A stretch of DNA of 64,000 bases from Prevotella sp. Lineage in GTDB: Bacteria; Bacteroidota; Bacteroidia; Bacteroidales; Bacteroidaceae. Below, piece after piece: positions 1-12,195 of this stretch. The position numbers were made by a program, and so were the translations under genes. The stretch is taken from positions 1 through 64,000 of the forward strand of contig JALFCG010000004.1 in the NCBI GenBank assembly GCA_022771265.1, written 5' to 3'. The notes beneath the pieces are model-generated. The model saw only the letters and a program-made list of their open reading frames with translations. It made no database searches and was not told the origin of the DNA. How positions within the stretch are numbered: the stretch's first letter is position 1; every line of letters begins with the position of its first letter.

Positions 1-1800
1 CAGGAACATATCGAACGACAGTTTGCCGTAATACAAAATCTCATGCAGAAAGCTGAAGGAATTGTCAACTGCGGCGACGCAGGACAAGAGGGAGAACTCA
101 TTCAGCGATGGGTGATGCAGAAGGCAGGGGCTAAATGTCCGGTCAAAAGACTGTGGATATCGTCGATGACTGACGAAGCCATTGCTGAAGGATTTCAAAT
201 GCTGAAAGACCAAGACGATTACCAGTCGCTATACCTCGCCGGTGTCAGCAGGGCTATCGGAGACTGGTTGCTCGGAATGAATGCCACTCGTCTATACACA
301 CTAAAGTATGGACAGAACCATCAGGTGCTGAGCATCGGGCGTGTGCAGACTCCAACGCTTGCGCTCATTGTCAACCGACAGAAGGAGATCGAGCAGTTCA
401 AGCCCGAAGCCTACTGGATTCTGTCCACTACTTATCGGGACACACAGTTCCTATCGACAAAAGGCAAGTTCACAAAGAAAGAAGAGGGCGAGAAATTCCT
501 TCAGACAATAAGCGGTAAACCGTTCACTGTCACAGATGTACAGAAGAAAAACGGTACCGAACAACCTCCGCAGCTCTACGACCTCACTTCCCTGCAGGTT
601 GACTGCAACAAAAAATACTCAATGAGTGCAGAGCAGACACTCAACATCATTCAAGGGCTTTACGAAAGAAAGCTCACTACCTATCCGCGCGTTGACACTC
701 AGTACTTGAGTGACGACATTTACCCTAAATGTCCGCAAACTCTTCAGGGACTGATGGAGACTTACAGCCAGCTGCTTGCGCCATTGGGAGGGAAAACGCT
801 GAAAAAGTCTAAGCGGGTATTTGATTCATCTAAGGTCACCGACCACCATGCCATCATTCCTACAGGTGTTCCTGCCCGTAACCTTACCGACATGGAACGC
901 CATGTCTATGACCTGATAGCACGACGCTTCATCGCCGTGTTTTATCCAGACTGCAAGTTTGCAACGACTACTGTCATGGGACGAGTGGAGGACATTGACT
1001 TCAAGGCTACAGGAAAAACCATACTTGAAGAGGGATGGAGAGCCGTGTATAAGAAGGATGTAAAGGACTTTGTACAAACCACAGACAAAAAAGACAGCAA
1101 CGACAATAATGAAGAACGAACCCTGCCTGCTTTCGTAAAAGGAGAAAGTGGAGAACATGTGCCTTCGCTGACAGAAAAATGGACCACTCCGCCAAAGTTC
1201 TACACCGAAGCTACTCTACTTCGGGCAATGGAAACGGCTGGAAAGTTTGTTGAGGACGAGCAACTCAGAGCAGCGCTGAAGGAAAACGGCATCGGGAGAC
1301 CTTCCTCAAGGGCTGGAATCATCGAAACATTGTTTAAGCGACATTATATAAAACGCGAGAAGAAAAACCTTATCGCTACTCCTACTGGCATCGAACTCAT
1401 CGACACCATAAAGGAAGAACTGCTGAAAAGCTGCGAGCTTACAGGTATTTGGGAGAAAAAACTTCGTGACATCGAGGCAAGAAAATATGACCCCGCACAA
1501 TTCATTGACGAACTGAAGGAACAGATAAGGCAAATCGTCATCGATGTGCTGGCGGATAACAGTAATCGAAGAGTAACAACACTTTCAGATGCCGACATGA
1601 AGAAAAAAATGGCACCAAAGGTGGCACAAGCTCCTAAACAGAAAACTGGCCCGAAACCAGCCGCGACTGCAAACAATCAGGATTCCGTTGTGGGAACTGT
1701 CTGCCCTCTCTGCGGACAAGGACATCTTATCAAAGGAAAGACAGCCTATGGATGCAGCCGATGGAAAGAAGGTTGCAACTACAGGTTACCTTTTAAGTGA
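1..1800 (+). CDS. topB: DNA topoisomerase III (type IA), 5'-truncated by window edge
   Basis: Frame is open from base 1 (QEHIERQFAVIQNLMQKAEGIVNCGDAGQEGELIQRW). Topo IA motifs include VLSIGRVQTPTLALIVNRQ, LTTYPRVDTQYLSDD and GIGRPSSRAGIIETL. C-terminal Zn-finger CPLCGQGHL...YGCSRWKEGC. Confidence 0.93.
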   Translation, partial: QEHIERQFAVIQNLMQKAEGIVNCGDAGQEGELIQRWVMQKAGAKCPVKRLWISSMTDEAIAEGFQMLKDQDDYQSLYLAGVSRAIGDWLLGMNATRLYTLKYGQNHQVLSIGRVQTPTLALIVNRQKEIEQFKPEAYWILSTTYRDTQFLSTKGKFTKKEEGEKFLQTISGKPFTVTDVQKKNGTEQPPQLYDLTSLQVDCNKKYSMSAEQTLNIIQGLYERKLTTYPRVDTQYLSDDIYPKCPQTLQGLMETYSQLLAPLGGKTLKKSKRVFDSSKVTDHHAIIPTGVPARNLTDMERHVYDLIARRFIAVFYPDCKFATTTVMGRVEDIDFKATGKTILEEGWRAVYKKDVKDFVQTTDKKDSNDNNEERTLPAFVKGESGEHVPSLTEKWTTPPKFYTEATLLRAMETAGKFVEDEQLRAALKENGIGRPSSRAGIIETLFKRHYIKREKKNLIATPTGIELIDTIKEELLKSCELTGIWEKKLRDIEARKYDPAQFIDELKEQIRQIVIDVLADNSNRRVTTLSDADMKKKMAPKVAQAPKQKTGPKPAATANNQDSVVGTVCPLCGQGHLIKGKTAYGCSRWKEGCNYRLPFK

Positions 1801-1803
1801 AGA

Positions 1804-3807
1804 GTGAAGAATGGTTTTAACATATTGCTTTTGGTGCTGGTTTTTGCTCTTGCATCATGCGGAGTTGATGCCTATATGAAAAAAGGTGACCAGTTCTATG
1901 ACATCGGGGAATACTTCGATGCGGCTGAGCAATACAAAAAAGCATATTCCAGCACTCCAGCAAAGGAACGCGCCACGAGAGGAAAGAGGGCGGCGAGACT
2001 TGCCGAGTGCTGCAGACGAATCAACTTCACACAGAAAGCCATTGCTGCCTACAACAATGTCATCAGATACAACCAGGCCGACTCTCTTACTCATCTCAGA
2101 CTTGCACAGCAACTGATGAAAACCGGTAACTACCGACAGGCTCAAAAAGCATTTGCCATTGCCCTTGACAGCATTCCTCACTCACAACTCGCAAAGAACG
2201 GATTGACAGCTTCACAGAAGGCTCCCGAGTGGAAAAAACAAGGCTCTGCCTATACGGTGAAGCGGGAAAACTTGTTCAACTCAAGACGGGCAGACTTCTC
2301 GCCCATGATTGCGGGAGAGGACAACGACAGGCTCTATTTCACTTCCACGCGACCATCGACAAAAGGCGACGAACTGAGCGGAATAACCGGGACGAAGACT
2401 GCCGATATCTTCTTTTCACAAAAAGACGAACGCGGGAAATGGACAAAACCACAAACCATTGACACCGAACTAAATAGCGACTACGATGAAGGCGCTTGCT
2501 CATTCTCGCCTGATGGACGCACAATGTATCTCACTCAATGCAAGACCGATCCTGCTTATCCGCGTTATGCCACAATAGTCATTTCGCAACGCTCGGACGC
2601 TGAATGGGGAAAGCCTCAGCTGCTTGACATTTCAAACGACAGCCTCTCCAGCTTTGCCCATCCTGCAGCATCGCCCGACGGACAATGGCTTTATTTCGCT
2701 TCCGACATGCCAGGAGGTGAAGGAGGACTTGACATCTGGAGAATACGACTTGGACGCGATGGTATAGTAGGAGGTGTGGAAAACCTTGGCAAACCGATAA
2801 ATACCGAAGGCGACGAGATGTTCCCGACATTCCGACCCAACGGTGACCTTTACTTCTCGTCTAATGGACATCCAGGAATGGGAGGACTTGACATTTTTAT
2901 AGCTAAGCATGACAGAACAAGAGAATGTTGGCTTATAGAGCATCCGGGATTTCCTCTTAACTCCGAGGCTGACGATTTCGGAATGACATTTGAAGGACTG
3001 AAGAATCAAGGCTTCTTCTCGTCAAACCGTGGAGATGCACGCGGTTATGACCACATCTTCAGCTTCTACAATCCTGAGATTGTACAGACAGTGACTGGTT
3101 GGGTGTATGAGAAGGATGGCTACGAGCTTCCTGCAGCCATCGTCTATATGGTGGGTAACGATGGAACTAACCTCAAACTGAACGTAAAGGGCGATGGCTC
3201 GTTCACCCAACAGATAAAACCCAACGTTGACTATGTGTTGCTTGGCACTTGCAAAGGCTATCTCAACCACCAGCAGCAACTCAGGGTGGAGACTGCGACA
3301 GAGTCGAAAGACACTGTGCTGCAATTCCCGCTTGCATCTATTATGGCACCGGTGCTTATTGACAACATCTTCTACGATTTCGACAAGGCAACACTGCGTC
3401 CTGAGTCGATGGCATCGCTCGACGAACTCGTGAAACTGCTCAACGAGAATCCCAACGTCACCATAGAACTTTCTGCCCATTGCGATTATAAAGGCTCAGC
3501 CTCTTACAACAAGCAACTTTCGCAACGACGTGCGGAGAGCGTGGTAACCTATCTGATAGAAAAGGGTATAGCCCGCGAAAGACTTACTCCCGTGGGCTAT
3601 GGTAAGGAAAAACCAAAGACTATAAAAAAGAAGATAGCTGAACACTATGACTTCCTTAAGCCAGACGACGTGCTTTCAGAAGAGTTCATACACAACCTGA
3701 AACCTGATGAGCAAGAGATATGTAACCAACTCAACAGGCGAACGGAATTTCGTGTCCTACGCACTACCTACAACCTTTTCGACAACTCTGTGCGTCCGAA
3801 GAAGTAG
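1804..3807 (+). CDS. PorE-like T9SS accessory lipoprotein (TPR + PD40 propeller + CarboxypepD-reg + OmpA C-terminal domain)
   Basis: GTG start; lipobox-like LASCG; TPR region; repeated xxLYFTSxRP/GGLDIW PD40 motifs; OmpA motif IELSAHCDYKGSASYNKQLSQRRAESVVTYL. Confidence 0.8.
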   Translation: MKNGFNILLLVLVFALASCGVDAYMKKGDQFYDIGEYFDAAEQYKKAYSSTPAKERATRGKRAARLAECCRRINFTQKAIAAYNNVIRYNQADSLTHLRLAQQLMKTGNYRQAQKAFAIALDSIPHSQLAKNGLTASQKAPEWKKQGSAYTVKRENLFNSRRADFSPMIAGEDNDRLYFTSTRPSTKGDELSGITGTKTADIFFSQKDERGKWTKPQTIDTELNSDYDEGACSFSPDGRTMYLTQCKTDPAYPRYATIVISQRSDAEWGKPQLLDISNDSLSSFAHPAASPDGQWLYFASDMPGGEGGLDIWRIRLGRDGIVGGVENLGKPINTEGDEMFPTFRPNGDLYFSSNGHPGMGGLDIFIAKHDRTRECWLIEHPGFPLNSEADDFGMTFEGLKNQGFFSSNRGDARGYDHIFSFYNPEIVQTVTGWVYEKDGYELPAAIVYMVGNDGTNLKLNVKGDGSFTQQIKPNVDYVLLGTCKGYLNHQQQLRVETATESKDTVLQFPLASIMAPVLIDNIFYDFDKATLRPESMASLDELVKLLNENPNVTIELSAHCDYKGSASYNKQLSQRRAESVVTYLIEKGIARERLTPVGYGKEKPKTIKKKIAEHYDFLKPDDVLSEEFIHNLKPDEQEICNQLNRRTEFRVLRTTYNLFDNSVRPKK

Positions 3808-4151
3808 GCTGTGAAAATCAGTAACAACGTCGGAAGTGCAAGCATCACAATAAACATGTTGGTCAACAGGCGTGTAAAGTCAGTGGTAAGTATTATTGCC
3901 ATACCTGATGCCATAATGTCGTAGATGATGTTCCAACCCTTAAACAGGATAAAGAGGGCAATGCCTGCGGCGATGCAAGCCACGTTCCACCAAGTCATCT
4001 TTTTCTTCAGGTCTTTCATTGCCTTGGTCTCTGCTCGATGTGGCTCTGGCAGGATTGCCATCACTTGTTCCGCAAATCCGTCGTCGCTGATTTGCAGTTC
4101 TGCAGCTTCCTTGAAGAAGTTGTCGAGAAGGAGGTCTTTTTCGTCTTTCAT
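3768..4151 (-). CDS. Small membrane protein with a cytosolic N-terminus, downstream of an ECF sigma gene (DUF5056-like)
   Basis: 127 aa. Acidic N-terminus (MKDEKDLLLDNFFKEAAELQISDDGFAEQVMAILPE) followed by hydrophobic helices. Follows the sigma gene on the same strand. Confidence 0.6.
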   Translation of the reverse strand: MKDEKDLLLDNFFKEAAELQISDDGFAEQVMAILPEPHRAETKAMKDLKKKMTWWNVACIAAGIALFILFKGWNIIYDIMASGMAIILTTDFTRLLTNMFIVMLALPTLLLIFTAYFFGRTELSKRL

Positions 4152-4213
4152 TTTTGCTGTTCTTTAAGTGGGTATATGTAATTGGACCGTTTGGGAAGTT
4201 GAAAGTTATATGA

Positions 4214-4771
4214 TCAGTATCCGTTTTGCTTTAGAAAACTGACCATTTGGTCTTTACCACGTTTCAGATGGGACTTGACTGTTCCTTGTGGCATTCCTGT
4301 TATGTCAGCAATTTCATCAATAGGTCTGCCGTCGATGAGTTGCATGGTGATACAGGTTCGTTGAACTTCCGACAATTGTGAGAGTGCTTCATAAATGTCT
4401 TTTCTTATCATCGTATCGGAATAAGTGCTGTGTGACTGGCAACTGACTGATTCAAGGTCAACGGTAGGGTGGTGGGTACGGCAGTGGTCATAATAGGTAT
4501 TGTAGGCAATGCGCATGAGCCACGTGCTGAACGATGAAGTGCCGTGGAAGTCGCGAATGTGGGTATAGGCCTTAACGAAGGTGTCCTGTGCAAGGTCGTC
4601 GCTCAGCTGTGAGTCTCCCAGTGTTTGGGCAAGGAAAAATTTCCTTACCCTTGACTGGTGTTTTCTCACAAGCTGGTCGAAAGCCTTTTTGTCACCTGCT
4701 ATCGCCAAACGAGCCACGAGAGCTATGTCGTTGAATAATTCCATGCTGCCTGTTGTATTGAATGAAACCAC
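4214..4771 (-). CDS. ECF-type RNA polymerase sigma factor
   Basis: Sigma70 region 2 (DDLAQDTFVKAYTHIRDFHGTSSFSTWLMRIAYNTYYDHCR) and region 4 (LSEVQRTCITMQLIDGRPIDEIADITGMPQGTVKSHLKRG). Confidence 0.93.
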   Translation of the reverse strand: MVSFNTTGSMELFNDIALVARLAIAGDKKAFDQLVRKHQSRVRKFFLAQTLGDSQLSDDLAQDTFVKAYTHIRDFHGTSSFSTWLMRIAYNTYYDHCRTHHPTVDLESVSCQSHSTYSDTMIRKDIYEALSQLSEVQRTCITMQLIDGRPIDEIADITGMPQGTVKSHLKRGKDQMVSFLKQNGY

Positions 4772-4793
4772 TCCGTGAATATTCCTGACCTAT

Positions 4794-5606
4794 TTATTGT
4801 TCAGGATTGACAACGTCTGTTTCTTGGCTCTTTGTCTCTTTTGATGCAGTGTTGTCTGTGTTTTGCTCAATTGATATGGGTTTCTTGGCTGTACGTGCCA
4901 ACCATAGCTGTCCACCGCCGAAGCATGCAATCAGGAAGCCTATACCTCCAAAGAAATCATTGTCCCAGAATAAGATACAGCAAGCCATAAGTCCTACGCC
5001 GATGGCGAGATGCTTGATGCCTTTGGAGCGAAGTTCCTCATCGTATGTATATTCGTTGATGATTGTCTGTTGTGTAGATGTAGTGCCACGATGCTCTTCT
5101 TTTGGTTTCGATTCCCTATATACTACACGTTCAGTTCCAGGGATGGGTTGACCGTGCTTTATGGCAAGCTCTGCCAAGCGGATGCGGTCGCGGCGGTTGC
5201 GGTTGATGAAGTAGAATATCAGCAGCAGCAACGCTAACGGTGCTCCGATGAATATGATAAACACTATGGCGACAATATAATAACCGCTTGTTGCAATCTT
5301 GTCCAACACTCTTTCGGCAAACTGCTGGTCATCAGTCATTTGGAATGAGTACTGCTGTCGATAGGCAGAAGGCTGGCTGTCATCTTCCCATTCGTCGTTT
5401 GCTGCTGCCGCTGTAGTGTCGGAGTAAGCCACGGTCTCTTGTTGGGCAGCTGCTGCCGAGTCGGCTTTAGCCTGTTGTTTTGACTTGTCATCGACAACCG
5501 ATGTGCGTGGTGTGTGTCGATGGCTTTGTGCAGCTGTCGCTGCTGTTGCTGCGGATGTGCCTGTCAATAACATAGCCAACATCCAAATAATCATACTCTT
5601 TTTCAT
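4794..5606 (-). CDS. Signal-peptide-bearing membrane protein (DUF6249-like)
   Basis: N-terminal signal, central TM helix, RNRRDRIRLAELAIKHGQPIP segment and two C-terminal TMs. Confidence 0.55.
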   Translation of the reverse strand: MKKSMIIWMLAMLLTGTSAATAATAAQSHRHTPRTSVVDDKSKQQAKADSAAAAQQETVAYSDTTAAAANDEWEDDSQPSAYRQQYSFQMTDDQQFAERVLDKIATSGYYIVAIVFIIFIGAPLALLLLIFYFINRNRRDRIRLAELAIKHGQPIPGTERVVYRESKPKEEHRGTTSTQQTIINEYTYDEELRSKGIKHLAIGVGLMACCILFWDNDFFGGIGFLIACFGGGQLWLARTAKKPISIEQNTDNTASKETKSQETDVVNPEQ

Positions 5607-5698
5607 ATCTATTGTTTTTTTGTTCTTTGTCTGTTTGACGTGTCTTGGGCATGAAAAGTTGCAGGAACATCATCTTTTTTCAAAAAATAATAAGAAAA

Positions 5699-5736
5699 GT
5701 GAGCTTGAAGGAAATAAAAACGTCCCTCAAGCTCAC
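5699..5736 (-). terminator. Rho-independent terminator downstream of cydB
   Basis: Perfect 10-bp arms GTGAGCTTGA/TCAAGCTCAC, followed on the minus strand by TTTTCTT. Confidence 0.7.
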
Positions 5737-5758
5737 CAAAATATCATGATTTTATGAA

Positions 5759-6931
5759 TTAGTATGCCTCGTCAGTTGTCAGTTCTTCTTTGTCGAGCTT
5801 CTTCTTGTCAATCGAATACCAAGCATATACTATATAAGCAAGAACGAATGGTACGAGAATGCTGACCACTGACATTACCTGAAGAGTGAACTCGCTGCTG
5901 CAGCTGTTGGCAATAGTGAGTGAACTCTGAAGGTCTGCGTTTGAAGGATAGTAGGCTGTATTGTTCAAGCCAACTGACAGAAGCAGTGCAAGTACAGTGA
6001 GTACAGTGCCAATGCCTGCTGGCCATATTCCACAGATGTAAGTCTTGCTTACTATGGTGCGGATGATGCCATAAAGAACCAATGCCACACCGACAACAAG
6101 CACTATCGAGACATACCACAGGGTTATGAAGTTTTCGAGATACTTCATCGGTACTATAGAGATTATTCCAGTCGCAGGGTCGTAAGCATAGCCATCCTTA
6201 ACCAAGACATGAATCAGAAAAGCCACAAACAACACTACAAAAGGAACGGCTGTCCCAATCAGACGTACACTTCCGCGGCAACGGATGTTCTCGTCGTTCA
6301 CATTGTTTATCACGTAGAGAATGCCGAGTACACGCGCAAGGAAAAAGACAGCAAAGCCAAGAACAAGATTCCACGGGTCTAGCAGGGCATCAAGACCATG
6401 GCTTGCATTAGCCCAACTGCTGATGACAGGTTGGAGTTCGAAACCGTCAACCATATTCTCTTTGGCTACCAAGAAATTTGAGCCGTTGAAGAACGTTGCC
6501 ACAGCTCCGCCGAGCAACAGCGGACCGAGAATGCCGTTGGCTACGAGACACCATTGGAATGTGCGAGCGCCAAGCAGGTTACCCAACTTATTTTGGAATT
6601 CATAGCTGACAGCCTGTACCACAAAAGAGAACAGGATAATCATCCAAAGCCAATAGGCACCTCCAAAGCTGGTGCTGTAGAACAATGGGAAGGAGGCAAA
6701 GAAAGCACCACCGAAGGTTACGAGTGTGGTGAACGTGAATTCCCACTTTCTTCCCGTGGAATTGACTATCAAACGGCGTTCGTCATCGTTGGCACCTAAA
6801 GAGAAAATCATAGAGTTCGCTCCCTGCACAAACATCAGAAACACCAACAGGGCACCAAGTAGTGACACGAGGAACCACCAATATTGTTGTAAGCATTCGT
6901 ATGTCATAATAGTAAATTCAAAGTTCGACAT
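5759..6931 (-). CDS. cydB: Cytochrome bd ubiquinol oxidase subunit II
   Basis: Multi-TM protein with CydB-like sequence, directly downstream of cydA. Confidence 0.93.
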   Translation of the reverse strand: MSNFEFTIMTYECLQQYWWFLVSLLGALLVFLMFVQGANSMIFSLGANDDERRLIVNSTGRKWEFTFTTLVTFGGAFFASFPLFYSTSFGGAYWLWMIILFSFVVQAVSYEFQNKLGNLLGARTFQWCLVANGILGPLLLGGAVATFFNGSNFLVAKENMVDGFELQPVISSWANASHGLDALLDPWNLVLGFAVFFLARVLGILYVINNVNDENIRCRGSVRLIGTAVPFVVLFVAFLIHVLVKDGYAYDPATGIISIVPMKYLENFITLWYVSIVLVVGVALVLYGIIRTIVSKTYICGIWPAGIGTVLTVLALLLSVGLNNTAYYPSNADLQSSLTIANSCSSEFTLQVMSVVSILVPFVLAYIVYAWYSIDKKKLDKEELTTDEAY

Positions 6932-6941
6932 TTCTGTTTAA

Positions 6942-8528
6942 TTATTCTTCCGGACCTTTCTTTATTGCCTTGAGCATGATGTTTATCTCAACGGCGAGGA
7001 GTGTGGTGAAAAGGGCAAGGAAGATGAAGAATGTAAGAGCCACACTCCCGGAACCAACATTGCTTATGCCTACCCATGTTGGCATCATGTCCTGAATAGC
7101 CCATGGCTGTCGGCCAAATTCTGCAACGAGCCATCCTGATTCGCTACAGATGTAGCCTAACGGCACGAGTGCTATGGCAACGATGTAGAACCATTTGAAC
7201 TTCTCTTGTGTAAGGTCTGCCTTGTATGAAAGGAACAGGCTCAGGGCGAAGAACAGGACGAACAGTGTGCCAAGACCTACCATCACTCTGAAGGCATAGA
7301 AACACAGTGGGATGGATGGAACGAGCGAAGCTTTGTCGGTCACGTATCCATATCCGAAGTACTTCATGTTTGCATTTATTTGTTGCTTCAGGGAGTCAAG
7401 TGTTGCCTTGTTGTCGGCACTCGCTTCATTTCCTTTAAGCGTCGATTTCAGTTTACGGTAGTCCTTTAATGCTGAAATAGCAATTTTGCCTGATGCAATC
7501 TTCTCGTCAACAGATGGCTCAATTTCACCTTTTGAGTTTTTGTAGCCGCCGTTGAGAATGTCTTTCACTCCAGGTACAAAGCCGTTGATGTCTCGTGTTG
7601 CAAGGAATGAAAGAGCATAGGGAATGTCGATTTTCAGTGAAGGGGCTTCCTCGTTGGCATAGTCTGGTTGAGTAAATGGATTTACGAGGGCAATGGCTGT
7701 GAGGCCTTGGCTTTCGCCTCCATTGTAGAGAGCTTCCATGGCAGCCAATTTCATAGGTTGCTTTTGTGCCACGTTATAGGCAGAACCGTCACCTGTTTGC
7801 ATTGCAAGGAGTATTCCGATTATTCCTACAATCGATCCAACGCGGATGCTCTTTGTTGCCATCTGCTGCTCACGTCGTTTGAGCAGGTAGTAGCAACCGA
7901 CTGCCACAGTGAACAATGCACCGATAATCCAAGCGGAAGTAACAGTGTGACAAAACTTATTGACTGCAAATGGAGAGAGTGCCACTTCTGCAAACGATAC
8001 CATTTCATTTCTCATAGTGTCAGGATTGAATTCACATCCGACAGGATACTGCATCCATGAGTTGGCAACGAGAATCCACCAAGCTGAGAATGTAGCACCG
8101 AGACCTGTCAGCCATGTGGATGCGAGGTGAACTCCGCTTGACACCTTTTTCCAACCAAAGAACATGATTGCCACGAAAGTTGATTCCATGAAAAAGGCAA
8201 CGATGCCCTCAACGGCAAGAGGAGCTCCGAAGATGTCGCCAACAAACCAGGAATAGTTGCTCCAATTGGTTCCGAACTGGAATTCAAGGATAATGCCTGT
8301 CGCCACACCCATGGCAAAATTGATTCCGAAGAGTTTTTGCCAGAATATGGCAGTGCGCTTCCAGAAAGAGTTCTTTGTTCTGTAATAACAGGTTTCCATG
8401 ATTCCCATCACAAGTGCCAAACCCAATGTTAATGGCACAAACAACCAGTGATATATGGCGGTGAGTGCAAATTGCGCTCTCGCCCAATCGACGGCTGAGG
8501 GGTCAATGTTCAAAAATAAGTTTGTCAT
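6942..8528 (-). CDS. cydA: Cytochrome bd ubiquinol oxidase subunit I
   Basis: WARAQFALTAIYHWLFVPLTLGLALVMGIMET; FGINFAMGVATGIILEFQFGTNWSNYSWFVGDIFGAPLAVEGIVAFFMEST; GWLVAEFGRQPWAI. Confidence 0.97.
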   Translation of the reverse strand: MTNLFLNIDPSAVDWARAQFALTAIYHWLFVPLTLGLALVMGIMETCYYRTKNSFWKRTAIFWQKLFGINFAMGVATGIILEFQFGTNWSNYSWFVGDIFGAPLAVEGIVAFFMESTFVAIMFFGWKKVSSGVHLASTWLTGLGATFSAWWILVANSWMQYPVGCEFNPDTMRNEMVSFAEVALSPFAVNKFCHTVTSAWIIGALFTVAVGCYYLLKRREQQMATKSIRVGSIVGIIGILLAMQTGDGSAYNVAQKQPMKLAAMEALYNGGESQGLTAIALVNPFTQPDYANEEAPSLKIDIPYALSFLATRDINGFVPGVKDILNGGYKNSKGEIEPSVDEKIASGKIAISALKDYRKLKSTLKGNEASADNKATLDSLKQQINANMKYFGYGYVTDKASLVPSIPLCFYAFRVMVGLGTLFVLFFALSLFLSYKADLTQEKFKWFYIVAIALVPLGYICSESGWLVAEFGRQPWAIQDMMPTWVGISNVGSGSVALTFFIFLALFTTLLAVEINIMLKAIKKGPEE

Positions 8529-8552
8529 AATATAAAGTTTTAAGTTGTAACT

Positions 8553-11890
<3,338 letters not shown>

Positions 11891-11939
11891 TTAGATATGT
11901 TGTTAAAATAGTTAATCGTTGTTTCTTTGACTTTGTCGG

Positions 11940-11971
11940 CAAAGATACGAATAATTATTGAATCTGCCAAA
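11940..11971 (-). promoter_or_regulatory. Bacteroidota-type promoter (TTTG-N20-TATCTTTG) for the GH2 gene
   Basis: Minus strand reads TTTG, 20 nt, TATCTTTG. Confidence 0.65.
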
Positions 11972-12195
11972 ACTTTTGTCTTTTTTTTTATCTGTATCAA
12001 TCTTATCTCATAGATTGAATTATTAGTTAAACATGTTTTTCTTTTACAAGGTGTAAAATGATACTATTAAGTATGCGTTGTTGTTCGAATGCAGATGAAT
12101 GTCAAAAAAGAAAATATGCGAAAAAAAACCAACCTTCATTAAACCTTTCTCTTTAGTGTCCGTCAAACAATCAAAAATTAACAAAACGACAATAG

